Numbered from the stretch's first letter, positions 35,601 through 59,390 are shown. The stretch is DNA of 64,000 bases from Hyperoplus lanceolatus (GCA_026929865.2 CM049418.1:7029501-7093500); one strand, 5' to 3'. Numbers and translations: made by a program. Notes: a model not told the origin generated them from the letters alone.

Positions 35601-38596
35601 CTCAGCTCTGCCTCTGCTGCAACGTGGGCCAAGCGAGCCTAAAAGAATACCACAGACAAAATGAGCACAAAGGGCTTGACTGACTAATTTCTATTGTCTT
35701 TAATAAACTTTGCTTTTTTTCTATGTTAAAAAAGGCAGAATCAGCGATTCTGGAGAAAAAAAAACGCTTTTCAAAACCAGTGAATATCTCCTCACGTCTG
35801 TGTGTGTGTGTTTGTACTGTGTGTGTTCTGAAAAAAAAAATCAGAGTTAATATACATAACCCAGGCTCTTTAAGAAGGCATGTTGCTATTGCATTAACAA
35901 CAGACTTATTTTCAGTGCACATACAGTACGTAAAAGTGGATTGTGAAGAGATATTTATTGATGTCGACAAAAAGGGATTTGACAACAAGCGTTCTCCAGA
36001 ATCGCTGACTCCACCTTTTGAATGATTCCAAACAAAAACAGACGTCTGTAAACGTAGCAAGGATTTTCCCCAAGGTGCGCTTTGAAACATCATAAACACT
36101 ATGCAACAATTGTTTCATAATTTTTAAATGTAATACATTACAGAAACTCAGAATTTTCTTAATTATGATTTCCTTTTAGGATTTTATTTGGATGGTGATT
36201 TACATTTACACAGTTTATTGATTACTTTAATGTTAAACTTACATGAATCATAAGCCGTACTTTACATTTTTAGGAATTTTACTAAATCTAATATGAAACT
36301 GCTTCTAATTACACTGGTGCAATGCAACTCAATTACTTTGTACTTTATCTGAGTATTTCCTTTTTATGCAACTTTTTACTTCTGCTCCACAACAGTTCAT
36401 AGAGAAATGTTATCATTTATGGTTAATTTTACAAAGAAATCCTATGATTAGTTTATCAAATGTGATGTCTTTTTATATTAATTTTAACTCTCTGAGAGTC
36501 TATAAAGCAAAAAAGGCTTATAAAGTGATGGATCGGGAATAATAACCCAAGAATATGTTTTATCGCTGTATAATGAGAACTTGCAGGACTTTTAATTGAA
36601 GCAGAGTATTTTTACTTTATAATTTTTCTATTTTGACTTAAGTGAACAATCTAAATGTTGTACTTAATGTAATTGAAATTCATTTTTTTAACAAATCCAA
36701 GAATGAGCTTCTAATCTCCAAGATTAGTTTGCTGAAGCTATTCCTGGATTTAAATGTGGGTAAATACAACGTGCTTATGTCTCCTTGTCACCTTGTGTTG
36801 CTAAAAAAGATGTTGTTAGTAGCAAGAGGAAAGAAGATGGCTGTGGGGTTACTATGTGCTGCGACATGCTGCTCAGCTCTGCAAAACCCACAAAATCCAA
36901 TATCACATACATACATTACATCACTTCTATCCATGTTTGATTAGCAAAATTATGAATTCACAGAAAAAAATCACATCTTCAATAACAAAAAGCACAGCTC
37001 TCATCTGATGATTCTTCTAATGAAATATGTATTATTTTTCTTTCTACTTAGCAGTTCCGAGCTAAATGATTGCATCGAGCCGCTTTCAAGCAAACGTGGC
37101 ATTTGACTTGCAAATGGAAGCAGGCGTTTGTAATTTAGGTCTGCAAACAAAGACCAAGATATAATCATTGTCTATTTAATTTTATTTGATGATACACGCA
37201 GACAGACACACAAACACCGTGGCGGACTTAAGTGCCAGCGTTGGCCCCCCCTGTAATCAAGTTTAAGTCGCTGAATGGCACACAGCGAAGGCCCCTGCTA
37301 ATAGCCAATCGGCCGCTGTCTTGAAAACTTCACCAAGCCATATGCCCGCGCTAAAAGAAGACAAGACGGACATTCATCTCATCAGCATTGCAATTACAGG
37401 GATTAGAGGCATGCGTGATTACAAACTATTGTCAAAATGATTATATTTCTTTATCAGGGTTTCGACTGCTTGCTTACCAATCCGGGCTTGTTTGGGAAGG
37501 GTTGGGCGACAGGACACAAAACAGAGTTCACATTAGGTTGCACATTCAAATAAAGCCTGGTATGTCGTTGTGTTGCACGCCTAAGAATAGGCCCGCGTCA
37601 GGTCAGAGGTCCAACAGCTGCTTGTCCATCTCAGATGAAGGCGTGTGGTTAAGTAAGTTTTCTTGAAGATGCTATGAGTTTCAGCAGTCATGAGGGGAAG
37701 GAGCCATTAAAACCCATTGTTCTCTAAGCATCTGCATTTTCTTCATTCCTCAAGTTTACTGACTATATGAACACTCTAAAAATATACAAAAAAGGGTGTA
37801 AAAGTCAAAATCTTCACTTTATTTTTGAGGCCAAGAAAAACTGTCTATATTTGAGCCAGCTAACTAATCATTTTTTGTTGGGATATCATCATGTCATGTT
37901 TATATAAACATTTTCACGTTCAGCGTATGAAGCTACAGTCAGTTAGCTTAGCTTGGCACCAAGACTGGGAACACAGGGCAATTAAGTGATAAAGGCAACA
38001 CTTTTCTATTTCTACTGGATGTTAAGGCTTCTACCATTTCCTGGCTGTGACTAGTTAAAATGTATGATGAACAAAAGGAAAGTTTTATTGGACCAGGAAG
38101 AAAAGAATCGGAGCTCGTTAGTGGTTAGTCAGTTGCATGAGACATTTTTTACCCTGTGGGTACAAGTTCATATCAGAGTTTCTGAGCAATTCAGGATTCA
38201 TGAGGTGAACCCATTGAAAGCTCTCCACAGCAGCTGGCAAACGTCCAATAACGACAACATAAAAAGTAAACACACCTTGAGACAACTTAAGGCACATTCC
38301 TGAATCTAGGTGGGTCTAGCCCCAGAAAGGCAGCTATGACTAAAACATTTCAGTGTTTCACGTTCGGGACCAAACATACACAGAACTAAATATCATAGAA
38401 GAAGTCTAAAAATATTTGTCTTCATGGAGTGGAATTCTTGCAAAGTGTGAAGCATGCAGCAAGACATATTGGAAGTATGTCTCCTCAAACTTACCTGCGT
38501 TTTTCTGTATTCGACAAGCTGCGACAGGCCATATAGCGAGGCAACCGCCCCGCCGCCAATGACGGCAGTCCGCTTCAGAACCTTCCTGAAAGCCAT
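21533..38596 (-). CDS. gpd2: Glycerol-3-phosphate dehydrogenase, mitochondrial (FAD-dependent)
   Basis: Oxidises sn-glycerol-3-phosphate to dihydroxyacetone phosphate at the inner mitochondrial membrane and passes electrons to ubiquinone (glycerol-phosphate shuttle). Sixteen coding exons join in phase, all with GT-AG borders: 38596-38495, 35638-35467, 34561-34437, 34235-34138, 33799-33636, 31326-31162, 30631-30487, 29941-29748, 29587-29453, 29019-28844, 27008-26877, 26348-26190, 24954-24842, 24511-24433, 24327-24229, 21658-21533. The product is 727 residues, the length I recall for the human enzyme. The start [17 protein letters not shown] resembles the vertebrate N-terminus. Residues 71-90 hold the FAD dinucleotide motif [17 protein letters not shown], followed by [19 protein letters not shown] and [10 protein letters not shown]-terminal EF hands: the first looks degenerate (DSESKGFI), the second canonical ([12 protein letters not shown], 672-683). 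No frameshift. Introns hold a Tc1 remnant and several MITEs. It is divergent from nr4a2. Confidence 0.97.
22031..23581 (-). mobile_element. Tc1/mariner-family transposon, inactivated
   Basis: A 1.55-kb element in the last gpd2 intron, flanked by TA (22029-22030, 23582-23583). The ends are inverted, beginning TACACTGCATTCCAAAT at the left; the right end read inward is TACAGTCTGTCACAAAT. A related repeat lies about 170 bases inside the left end (ctgttccaaatcattatg), suggesting IR/DR-type ends. The minus-strand transposase starts near 23352 ([10 protein letters not shown]), then a stop. A helix-turn-helix part (23308-23069) has [19 protein letters not shown]. The catalytic part follows: FTDE near 22940, FMHDNAPSH, and [15 protein letters not shown] (22870-22364). 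These are the three acidic positions of the DDE triad. Stops and frameshifts break it, so it is non-functional. Confidence 0.92.
24667..24740. mobile_element. Short SINE/LINE tail fragment
   Basis: The sequence actttatttatatatcacat followed by ttcaatacacaaa resembles the fish consensus in which a TTTATT-tTATAGCAC-TTCATACACAA tail recurs. It lies in a gpd2 intron. Confidence 0.35.
28212..28810. mobile_element. MITE with TAGCCTGG ends and 9-bp target duplication
   Basis: The element opens TAGCCTGG and closes CCAGGCTA. The 9-base direct repeat catatgagg flanks it (28203-28211 and 28811-28819). A 9-base duplication is typical of Mutator-like elements; with a shifted border it could instead be an 8-base hAT duplication. 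Internal inverted pieces around tcggaa/ttccga suggest a fold-back core. It ends 25 bases from the gpd2 exon 28844-29019, on its donor side. Confidence 0.75.
31844..31942. repeat. (GT)n microsatellite, interrupted
   Basis: GT repeat with a CG/GA interruption near 31871-31889, inside a gpd2 intron. The preceding 31690-31830 is unusually GC-balanced. Confidence 0.95.
32150..32370. mobile_element. MITE (GGTGGAGTCAGC family), truncated
   Basis: It begins aaaggtcgagtcagcaattc and shares the internal order with the full copy at 35728-36020: a tcagtgaatat stretch, a chromosome-specific GT-like stretch, and ggcatgttgct. The far terminal repeat was not found. Confidence 0.6.
32577..32649. repeat. (GT)n microsatellite
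   Basis: About 36 GT units in a gpd2 intron. Confidence 0.97.
33879..33965 (-). mobile_element. SINE/LINE tail fragment with (CAAT)n
   Basis: (CAAT)n followed by attcatatagcacttttcat and aaggcaactcaaactgctt is the reverse complement of a common fish retroelement tail. It lies in the gpd2 intron between the exons at 33636-33799 and 34138-34235. Confidence 0.5.
35728..36020. mobile_element. MITE (GGTGGAGTCAGC family), full-length copy
   Basis: The left end is ggcagaatcagcgattctgg. The right end, read inward, is ggtggagtcagcgattctgg, so the two form terminal inverted repeats with few differences. Each is followed by an inverted gaacgct/acaaca part. It is about 290 bases and non-coding. It lies in a gpd2 intron. 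Partial relatives are at 32150, 47955 and 50197. Confidence 0.75.
37040..37340. other. Candidate conserved non-coding element in gpd2 intron
   Basis: About 300 bases of balanced composition with no repeat signature or reading frame, inside the intron between the first two coding exons. It includes gattgcatcgagccgctttc, ctaatagccaatcggcc and a TAATCA-type core. It is close enough to nr4a2 to be a regulatory element, but this is inferred from composition only. Confidence 0.25.
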
Positions 38597-38601
38597 GGGC
38601 C
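38495..38601 (-). other. gpd2: gpd2 first coding exon (5' UTR is only five bases here)
   Basis: On the minus strand the acceptor TTTCTCCCGGCAG precedes GGCCC and then the ATG at 38596-38594. The exon encodes 34 residues and ends at CGCAG|GTAAGT. Because only five untranslated bases are in this exon, an upstream non-coding exon is required, as proposed at 41401. Confidence 0.9.
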
Positions 38602-41400
38602 CTGCCGGGAGAAACACAGTGCAGTGAGGAGACTGAGCAGGCTCAACAAGACATGTGAAGAAGGCATGCCAGAGAGAGTGTGAGAGTGTGTCAGTGAGTA
38701 AGTAAGGGCTCTGGGAGGATCCAAAAATAATTTGCAAGTCAGAATGAGTCAATAGGAGGACTGTTCACCTAGAGGAATGTTGGGTTTACGGCTGCACAGA
38801 ATCAGGAGACAACTGTTGTTACTCAGAGACGTAAAAACTGTCAGAATCTATTTAATTGAGCATGAATTTCAAGGTGACAGCTGTGATTGTTTTGTTTCAA
38901 GAGATCCGCTATATTTCAGTTTTCAAACAGTTTCAGTTTTCCAGTTAAATATTTCAGTTCCGACCCGATTGCGATACTGCCCGATTATTTTGTTTGTTGG
39001 TGGTGATGTTATGTGTAAGGTTATCAAGGATCAAGCAACACAGCCATTCTTATTTTAAAGAGCAATCCCATCTATGGGAGAGAAAAAATAGATTGGAACT
39101 ACAATTTAATTTGCAGGACTTTTTAATAAATACTCTTTTTTAAAAGTGTGTTATGTCACGTAGCTTTGTTGCTTTAGTAACTAGCTTCTTGTCCTTGAAG
39201 GCCACCGTAGCTTCTGTAAATTCTCCATAAGGGAGGGGTTAGCAAGGGAACGTTGATAACAATCGTGCCGCTACATTCTGCCAAAATACAAGTTTATTAC
39301 ACACTGCATACACTTCACACTAATGAAAAGTGTGTTGTGTGTTTCACACAAATAAAAAGTGGAAATGTCTCACATTTGAAAAGCTTGAACAATCAAATAT
39401 TTGGCATTTTTACTTGAAAAATAACAAGGTGATGAATGCTCCTTTAAAGTTCTCTTATTAAGACACAACATCTGCTCTGGAAACGTCTGTGATTATTCCT
39501 GACATTTAGAAACACCACATGATCAGACCAATTGATTTGTTAAAAATGAATAATAATCGACAGATGAGTCAATAGAGTCTAAATTCTCATATATGTTTGG
39601 AAATGTGTTTATTCACATAACAAGTTATGTGAAGACTTCACAAATCTGATTTATATACCAAATAATTGATTGGAAAATGTCTTCAGACCTTAAAATGCAT
39701 TGATCCAATCTGCTGGATTGGTTTCTGAGGCCAATACTGACCTTATTAAGCCCATCAGGTATTGGAAAGATGTGACCAATTCACATTTAATACACTTCAG
39801 AAAAAAAAATTGTTTTCACTATGAGATCATCTATTTGCAAACTATGCAGTGTCTGTTATGATGACACGTACATATTTCAGTCATCCACAACCTTTAGATG
39901 AAAGTGTCTGAATACCTTTGGCCATGGTAATGTTATGCATACTTGATTTGACTAGGTCTCAATTGTATTTAAAAAAGGCATAATATCAGGATTCAGTCAT
40001 ATCCATACTTCTGAAACTGAAGACATTTCCTATCCATATCCAGCCCTTTACTTTATGTACCAGCCTTTTTTTAAAACTCCATAATATGAAAGCATACTAC
40101 ATGTCATACAGTTTCACACCCTCCTGTAGTGAAGCTCATAACTGCAGAGCAGGAAAAGGCCAAATGTGACCATAATTAGCCCTTTTATAACCGGTGAAGC
40201 ACTAATATGTGAGTGACATAAGGCAGGAAATTTCACTCCACTTGGAAAACACTAGCTGTGCAGACTCATAATGAGTCAAAAGGAGGAGGAAGGGTGGGGG
40301 GCTTTCTAGCAGTTTCTGCATCCAACACATCATGCAAAGGTCCATTGACATGTTGCTTCGGTTGAGGCCCAAACTAAAAATACAGTTTGTAGTAGGCCTA
40401 TTTAGAAATACAAATCCAACAGAGCAGTTTTGCTTCAAACAGCGGGTGTGGTTTCAACATATTTTAGACTTTTTTAAATACCTCTCGGAATGACCTTAAA
40501 GCCCATTGTATATGAAAAACCCAAACTATAGAGAAAAATCACACTAATAACTTTGATTAAGGGACCATTTTGGATGAAATATGACAGTGAAAATGTAAAA
40601 AGATCTACTTCAAATGTTGAAAAATGTATTTTTTTTTTAAATGTGGACACTCAAAATACACACAATAACTAAAACACATAGGCTAATAATTACAACGTGT
40701 CACAGTAAATGTCCTAATCTGGCTATATGGGCACATGCCATGCTAAACTGTTATTTGTATAAAAAAAAAATCGATAGCCTAATACCAATTATTTTGAAAT
40801 TTTAAATTGCTATGTGAGAAAAAAATATGTCATTTTTAATACTTTTGATAATATCAATTAGGAAATTATTCAATCAATCAAGGCCTTATGCTAACTAATT
40901 TTTCTTTAAAGCCTTTTGACAGATTGAGTTAAGATATTTTGATACCAATTAAGGCCTTATTTATTGAAGATTCACTTATTAATGCCTTTTTAGACTTGTT
41001 AATGATCAGTTAGAACCATGTTTAATGTCTTATCGTCTGTAACATCACAAGAGGAAGTCATTGTTATTTTAACCTCACATGTTGCAGTGGATTAAAATGT
41101 CTCAGGAGGAAGAAAAAAAACAAGGAGCTTCGTCATAACAGTCACGAATACACTCTGTACGTTTAAAACCACCTCCATAGGACAGAGGATAACAATATAG
41201 AAGAGAAAAAGCTGTTATAACGTTTTTTTATGACCAGAATACAACACGTTAGCTCGGTTTGTCCTGAGGAGAGGAGGTCACTCGCAGATGTTATATTCGT
41301 TTTGGCGATTTGCCAATGACGATACAGGGCTAATTAAGCGTTGTATATGTTTAAATACATCGTAAACCTCCTCGGCGATACAATAGACGTCCTCACTTAC
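38602..41400 (-). other. gpd2 first intron, nothing recognised
   Basis: Mostly AT-rich. I see no transposon ends, RNA genes or exons in it. Short frames near 38777 and 40202 have no family features. Confidence 0.5.
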
Positions 41401-41515
41401 AGGATATGTTGATTTATGGCTGGATAAAGCGTCGTTCGGGGCTGTGCAGGGCTGGGGCTAGGATATAAACCGTAGTCAGAGTTATTTGACAGCTACACAC
41501 CAGGAAACACCGGAA
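41401..41515 (-). other. gpd2: Probable gpd2 non-coding exon 1
   Basis: On the minus strand a consensus donor, CCT|GTAAGTG, lies at 41401/41400. Just upstream of it the sequence becomes GC-richer, in the expected promoter position. The 5' border is approximate. Confidence 0.5.
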
Positions 41516-41983
41516 GACTTGAGCGACATCGCGCTGAGCCAATCAGGAGCGCGGAAACTTCTCATGCACTCGTCCAATGGTGTTCGACTGGAGGCGGTGC
41601 CACGTCAATGACGTAAAGGGAGGGTGAGATTGCGCAACGCCGCAGCCTCCTCCTCAAGGATAATAATAAAGAGAGAGAAATACCAAGCACCAGCTGTCGT
41701 TTTTCTGTCTTTAAGCACAGCAGATATGAACACAACAACATATTTAATACTGTAGTATTTCGAGCAGTGTTAATTTTTATGGTCCAGAAATGTCTGTCTG
41801 AAGTTTAGTTGGCCTACACAAAAAATGGCACACATGTAATAACTTAAATATGAATATTAATATGATATAGGCCAATTATATGATATACTGATATGAATGT
41901 AGTCTAACTACCAGCAAGATCTTGCATACTGCTAGTTAAAGTTGCATGTAGTTTGGTTACTCCCCAACACGGATTTATAATAT

Positions 41984-42110
<127 letters not shown>

Positions 42111-42368
42111 TGTGTTTCTGTAATAATTTGCAAAAATGACAAAAAACGCATGCAATTGGAACAAATAAAAACAACTAAATTACAAATTAAACAGGTATAA
42201 AGGCTCAACTTTGAGTCTTATTTTACATAAACTCTAAAATGCATCTGCTATGTGAAGCAGTTTGATGTGAAGTTTATATAATTTAAAATTACTCCAAAAT
42301 TCCTTACATGTGAGAAAGTGGCCTCACGCATTATTTCCAAATTACTGTGCCCACACCAGTCAATGACC

Positions 42369-42481
<113 letters not shown>

Positions 42482-42559
42482 CCCTCTGTGGCTTGTGCGT
42501 AATAGGATTTGGCACAAGGGTGCGCACCACGTAAACAAAAGCACATTGTCGGTGTCACT

Positions 42560-42880
42560 GGCAGCCACTCCGCTGAGAGTGTGGGAGAAACGAACAGTAA
42601 TTTCCTTTGCGCTCCACACAGCGAGCGGACTGCACTGGTCGCGACCAAAGCTTCAAACAATCAATAGCACTGCATCGGAGATGTGATTACTTGTCCCTAT
42701 CCTCCTGCACTGGATGCAGGGTTGAGGTAAAGCATCTTTATACTTTTTATATTTACGGTGTTACCAGTGGCTGCAATAAAGTGTGCAAATACTGCTTTTT
42801 TCTCTATTTTTTTAAATACCAGGCAAGGAAAGTTTAGCGCATAAACATCATCTGGGAGATAAGACAACTACAGCAATAAG
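42560..42880 (+). other. nr4a2: nr4a2 non-coding exons 1 and 2
   Basis: Exon 1 ends at TTGAG|GTAAAG (42726); its start is estimated. Exon 2 is 42823-42880, after TTAAATACCAG and before AATAAG|GTAAGA. Two untranslated leader exons agree with the known vertebrate NR4A2 structure. Confidence 0.65.
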
Positions 42881-43077
42881 GTAAGAATACATTTAAAGTT
42901 GCTGCAATAGTTGTGAGACCTAGAATACTACAGGTCAAACAAGTGGATTTACTTCTTCTTCTTTATTTTTTTTTTTGCTTTACATGCGTGCTTTTTTTCT
43001 TGTGCTGATTATGAGGACATTTCATAGCAAACATTTCCACTTTCTTGACTGCATTATCTCCACGTTTTTCAGGGGCC

Positions 43078-48567
<5,490 letters not shown>

Positions 48568-48889
48568 GAGACATACGAAAGAGGGTACACATACCGGACT
48601 ATGTGGCACTGTTAAGACTCGTTTTAATCACATCTCATTCCGGAACAGTTTGACATTGGTGCACTACATAAAAAAACACATTTACAGATCTGATATTGGG
48701 TTGTGTAAAATGTCCCATTTTCCCTTTGAAACCAGTGGAAAAGGAGCAATGTATTCAATTGAATTCTTCCTGTTTCTCAGCCTGAACAGTAGCAGTTTTT
48801 ATACAAGTTTGTTTTTCATAACATATATTGGTCATATAGTGATTAATATAATGATATTTGAGAGAATGTTGTGTAATTGTCTATGTTTT

Positions 48890-48899
48890 AATAAATAAA
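48890..48899 (+). terminator. nr4a2: nr4a2 polyadenylation signals
   Basis: Overlapping AATAAA hexamers at 48890-48895 and 48894-48899, about 325 bases after the stop codon. The 3' UTR between is AT-rich and unremarkable. Confidence 0.7.
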
Positions 48900-48976
48900 T
48901 ATAAATAAATGATAATTTCTGCTGCTGGACTTAATTTATTTAAAGTTCCATATCACACATGCTTCTTTTGTTATTA

Positions 48977-49102
48977 GAGTGAGTGAGTGAGTGAGTGAGT
49001 GAGTGAGTGAGTGAGTGAGTGAGTGAGTGAGTGAGTGAGTGAGTGAGTGAGTGAGTGAGTGAGTGAGTGAGTGAGTGAGTGAGTGAGTGAGTGAGTGAGT
49101 GA

Positions 49103-49144
<42 letters not shown>
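48977..49144. repeat. (GAGT)n-(GT)n compound microsatellite
   Basis: About 33 GAGT units followed by about 18 GT units, just beyond the nr4a2 3' end. Confidence 0.98.
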
Positions 49145-49145
<1 letters not shown>

Positions 49146-49542
49146 CAGCACTGATAATAGTGGACCAATGGGGAAATATATGAGCGTATACGATGGATCT
49201 CACAAGTGAATAAAAACCTCAATATGGTTAATTTAGTCTAACCAAATCCTTCAAACCAAAGAAATGAAATCATTATAAATCACCCCAGCTGACTTGTTCT
49301 CAGCTTTAAATTGCCTGAGACAACGTGACGTGTTTATCTGGCAGGTAGAATTGATTTTATGGTCTAAAAAAGGTAATAATAAAAATATAAAAGAACTAGT
49401 ATGATGTTGCCAAAGAGGGTTTTAATGGGCCTGCAGATCAATAGTGGAGGCTGAGGCAGAGATAGAAAATCAATCGATGAAAGTATCGGAAAAACATCAA
49501 ATTTATTCTGATGGTGAGAATTGACAGGTTGAAACATTAATA

Positions 49543-50166
49543 GGGGAGAGTGGGGGGAGCTGTGCCACTTTTTACTCAAAGTGACTTAAAAGTGAGGCCT
49601 TGACAGTAATGTCTCCAACTAAAATACATGTATGTATATTTCAGAATGTGGTGCATCCCCGGCAACAATAACTTTGGATCTGAAATAAACTTTTTAAGAA
49701 TAGCTTTCGAAAAAAAAGTTGTCTTGTGGCACAACTTGCCCCTGGTGTGGTGTAAGTTGTGCCTTTGGAGAGAATACCATGGGGTAAATTGTGCCATTGA
49801 TATATATCTCATAAACTGTAATGCAAGACAAATCCATTAGACAATCACTTATTTAAGGTTTATTTAAAGTAAATATTATACAAAGATTGAAGATCAATTT
49901 TCAGCAGATCTAATGGTTTTACCTGCAAAGCTCACAATGACAAAGTCACCATCATCATCTGTCTGGCCATCTGAACTCTCATCAGTGGTGTGGTTAAGTG
50001 GAATGGAGATGTCAGACTCTTCTGAGCTACTGTAGACAATCACCTTTTTTTGGTGACCAGCGTATACAGCCATGCCAATGTCACAACTCTCAGAAATGTA
50101 CTTTGCACTAGCTGCTCCGTGATTGTAGAACCAACTGCTACCTAGCATATGTGATTCCCCCTCCAT
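49543..50166 (-). mobile_element. DNA transposon remnant with transposase C-terminal fragment
   Basis: The left border ggggagagtggggggagctg and nearby copies of gtaagttgtgcc/gtaaattgtgcc resemble a repeat end seen in fish. A 90-codon minus-strand frame (50166-49894) begins MEGESHMLGSS and ends in an acidic stretch and DGDFVIVSFAGKT. That kind of tail occurs in several fish domesticated and transposon-encoded transposases, but I cannot name the superfamily. No catalytic part remains. Confidence 0.4.
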
Positions 50167-50196
50167 TTCTGCCTTTAAATCAAGATTAAAGGATTA

Positions 50197-50232
50197 AAGG
50201 TGGAGTCAGCAATTATGGAGAACGCTGTTGTC
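50197..50232. mobile_element. MITE (GGTGGAGTCAGC family), terminal fragment
   Basis: aaaggtggagtcagcaatt, then tggagaacgctgttgtcaaa, is the best-preserved left end of the family in this window. The rest of the element is absent or diverged. Confidence 0.55.
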
Positions 50233-52967
50233 AAAATATATAGATAGAGACAACACATTTATATTTATTTTTTATCTCGAGAGCAACAACAACTGGTGGG
50301 GTTCCTGAGCGCACACTTTGATCTGTGCATCCATCCAGCTTCAATACGGCTTAAACCCTTATCACCGCCAGTCCAGAGATGGCCAGCATCAAATACAGAT
50401 TTACAGGCCGGGTTACCTTCAACGTGTAATCCATTACAGATTACTACAGATTACTGAGCAGATGGCTCAATAGCTGCTGTAATTATAAACGGGTCACACA
50501 TATATCCATTTGATTGATCCAATTTTTTTTATAATATAAGATAATATAATAAATTGCTTGAATTTCAGATTTTCATTGTTCAAAGTACGCCTAAAACCTG
50601 TTTTTAGAAGGCAAATATTACAGTTTATTGCATTGTTTGCATGGGAAACGGTGCATTTAGCAAAAATTTAAGATTTAATACAATGTTTTAACACTTTTTG
50701 AGTCAACATGTAATCAGTAAAACCCTTGTTCTTTTTTATTATTATTAAAAAAAAATTATTATATCCAAAAAGCTATAAAATACTCCTCTAACAATAGCTC
50801 AATGTGGGTTTAGAGATAGAGAAAACATTGATGAATTAAATTACGTAGCTGTCTTGGAGGTCACTTTTTTAAGACTTTGTGAGACTTCATTCAAACCACA
50901 TGGTTTTTTATGAACAATGAGTGGATTTTGTATTAAAACCTAAGTACTTTGTCAGGGTGAAGGGTTCCACTCAGCGTCTAAATCTTCCTGTATTGCAAAC
51001 AATAATTAAATAGGATTAGAGTTGGTTATCTTTTGTTGGGGGTAAACCCATTCAGGGAGTCCCTTGGCTACAGCTCAAATTAGCATTATCTGAAAACAGC
51101 TAACCGGCGTTCAAACACTTGAATCAGTTATTTGGATTATTTTAGACAGAAAGGGACTGAATAAACACCTCAAGATGATGAAATGTCCCATGACATTACT
51201 AGCTGAGGCAGATGAGAATTACTTTAGTTTAGTAGTAGTTTGATGATAATCCAAAGTTTTGGGAAAATGTCAAACTCACAATATCAGGTAATGATGTATT
51301 TAGTTATTTATGCTATAGTACTTCTTGCGTCTTCCAACAGGTGCATTTCCCCACGACGCACACTATATAAAAAAACATTTGTTCTTTCTGTGGCGGTGCA
51401 TTACGGCGGTTTTAGTACCTTTAAATGTGTACTTCAGTGACCTGCATACAGTTGGGTAGCCCTACTTGCAAAGAACAGATTTAACAACTGACTTTTTGCT
51501 GCAATAAGTTATTGATACTACATTTCCCACAATGCAACAAGCTGCACTTTGACACTCAAGGCAATTTTCAGCTGTTTCCACAGGCTGAGTAGCATTCCTC
51601 GTAATATGTATACAAACATTGTGAGGATGTTAAACACTATTACATGTCAAGCTTTCATAAGAATTATTTTGTAAAAGTTTGGTTCAAATGTTTGTCTTCC
51701 AAAAAGAGGAAGTTCTGTCAGGTCGCAGTGACCTTGTACCATAATGTTATTTGTTAGGAGTTTTACCTTCTTTAAAGCATTGCCTGCAACCACTGAGGAC
51801 TTGTATACAATGCTCCACACTTTACCATTTAACACTCAAGGCAATTAACAACTGTTTTAACAAGTAATGAAGTAGTAATCCTTGTTATAAGTAAACAGAC
51901 TTTGTAAGGAATGAATTGGTCTTTAAACAAATTATTTAGTTTGTTCAAGACTTTAAAAGGAAAGTTTAATCGGATACTTATTGTAAGAGGAATTACCTCT
52001 AAATTAAAACCTTAAGCACGTCCCAGTCTGTTTTTAGTATATCTGTGTTAGAAAAGCTGCCAAACTATCAGGAGAAAGCAAGGACAAAATAAATAGTTTA
52101 CAGTCTGAAAAGATGTAAAGGAAAAGTAATCCGTGGCCCTCGGAGGGGGGGCGGGGGGATGACACACAACACTTGAGAAAAAGATTTTCCCATTATCCGT
52201 CTATCGAAAGAACTATCTCTCCTTTTCCAAACAAGAAAAAGAAAAGAAAAGATGCTTAGGGGAGGGGCGTTTGAAGAGGACTCAGGGGCTTGTTTGAGAG
52301 GATTATGAGGACGTTTACATTCAGAACCGGGGGGCCAGTGAAAGAGTGATGGACAGGTGGAGCTCACAAAGCCTCCTGTTGTGCAGATGTGCATGCTGCT
52401 GTCATTTTAAGAAGTAGACAAACAAATAAAAAGTGTTTTCCTTGGTGCACTATCATATGCATATCCATGAGGTTAAAAAAAATATTCATCTCTCCAAGGC
52501 GAAAGCAATATTTTCAAATGACCGCCTGCTCCTATAAATATGGTTACAGGGGAAATTGTCCAGGTGCTGCGCTCACACATAAATAATGTGACAAGGACAC
52601 CATCTAGTGGCTGCAAGATGTATTTGCCATGTAAAATGAGCTATAACAAGAAAATGAAAGATTAAAAGAAAACTATATAGTGAAGGATTTTCCTGGTTAG
52701 TTTATGTGCATAGATATATTTATTCTATTCCAATATTATTTTTATTTGTAACAATGCAGCATATCGTTTTAAATTGAGTATAACATCTGAAAACTGCCCC
52801 TAGGAACCCATATCTCACTGTACATCATTCGCTGAGCTATAACAAGAGCATGAACGTTTAAAAATGAAAATGTATTAATAAATAAACTGCATTGATAAAA
52901 AGCAACAAACCATAGTCCAGTGAATATGTTTATGTCAAAATGTAAGTACTTTTACTGGTTGTTTTGT

Positions 52968-53009
<42 letters not shown>

Positions 53010-53700
53010 CTTTATTCTATTACATTATTATGTTTCTTTAAGGCCTATTCCAGTGATTTAGTCTTGAGTGACGCATTTACAGAAAAATGTGTTCGAAAAT
53101 CATTACCACCGAGAGACCAAGATAACATGTATTCACTTCTTTGTTCGAATCAAGCTCCGAAAACACTGGATCCTAAATTTCCCAGAATGCAACACAACAC
53201 TCCTTGCCTACTCCATGCCCCAAGTTTGTATTTTTGTTACACATGACTCTGAGTAGTCTCAATTCCCGAAATTAAAATTGTACATAATACTATAGATTAT
53301 TCTCAAATGGGTTTTTCTGCATGACAAATACTTTTTACTTTTGGTACTTTTGGTATATTCCTTTTACTTTTGATCTTTGTAACAAGGTAAATGTTACTTA
53401 TAAGAGTATATCCGCACTGTAATATTTCTCAAAGATCTAGTATTTATTTCACCTCTGCTGTTGCAACAAGTTTTATCTGCAACAATGCCGCATATCTTTT
53501 TTAAGTGAGCATAACATCTTGATGTGAAAAGTATAGCTGAAGTTGTCAGATAAATAACTTTATGCCCATTTCTTTTAAACACTCAAGTTAGGAGCTTCCG
53601 ATGTTGCTTTTACACTGAAAAAGCCCCGACAGGAAGCCTACAATTTTTTTGAACAGCACAATGCTGCAGCTGTTGATGGCTCCTCCTCATCCTCCTCCAC
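50233..53700. other. Intergenic region between nr4a2 and alpha-tubulin, no gene seen
   Basis: AT-rich, with a (GT)n tract at 52973-53007. There is a G-rich/C-rich patch near 52140-52330 without coding signal. caccatctagtggctg at 52598-52613 resembles a CTCF core on the minus strand. Nothing else was recognised. Confidence 0.45.
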
Positions 53701-53715
53701 CCCCCTTGTAGTATC

Positions 53716-53723
53716 TATAAAAG
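53716..53723 (+). promoter_or_regulatory. TATA box of the alpha-tubulin gene
   Basis: TATAAAAG lies about 130 bases before the start codon, at a normal spacing from a transcription start near 53746. A CT-rich stretch (53680-53705) precedes it. Confidence 0.7.
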
Positions 53724-53848
53724 TCCATGTGTCACCCACTGGTTAAGACTTCACTCACAGAGATCTCATTATAGGTGCCCTGTGAGAGCCGCAAAGTTTC
53801 AACTTTTTCTTCTTTTTCTTTTTCAAAAAGGACAATCAAAACATCACA

Positions 53849-59390
<5,542 letters not shown>

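Noticed and set aside
48977-49144. GAGT array considered as CRISPR-like or satellite
   Set aside because: Contiguous 4-base units without spacers in a vertebrate genome; a plain microsatellite.
49894-50166. Independent small gene of 90 codons
   Set aside because: It ends in a transposase-like acidic tail and is surrounded by transposon-type repeats; treated as a remnant.
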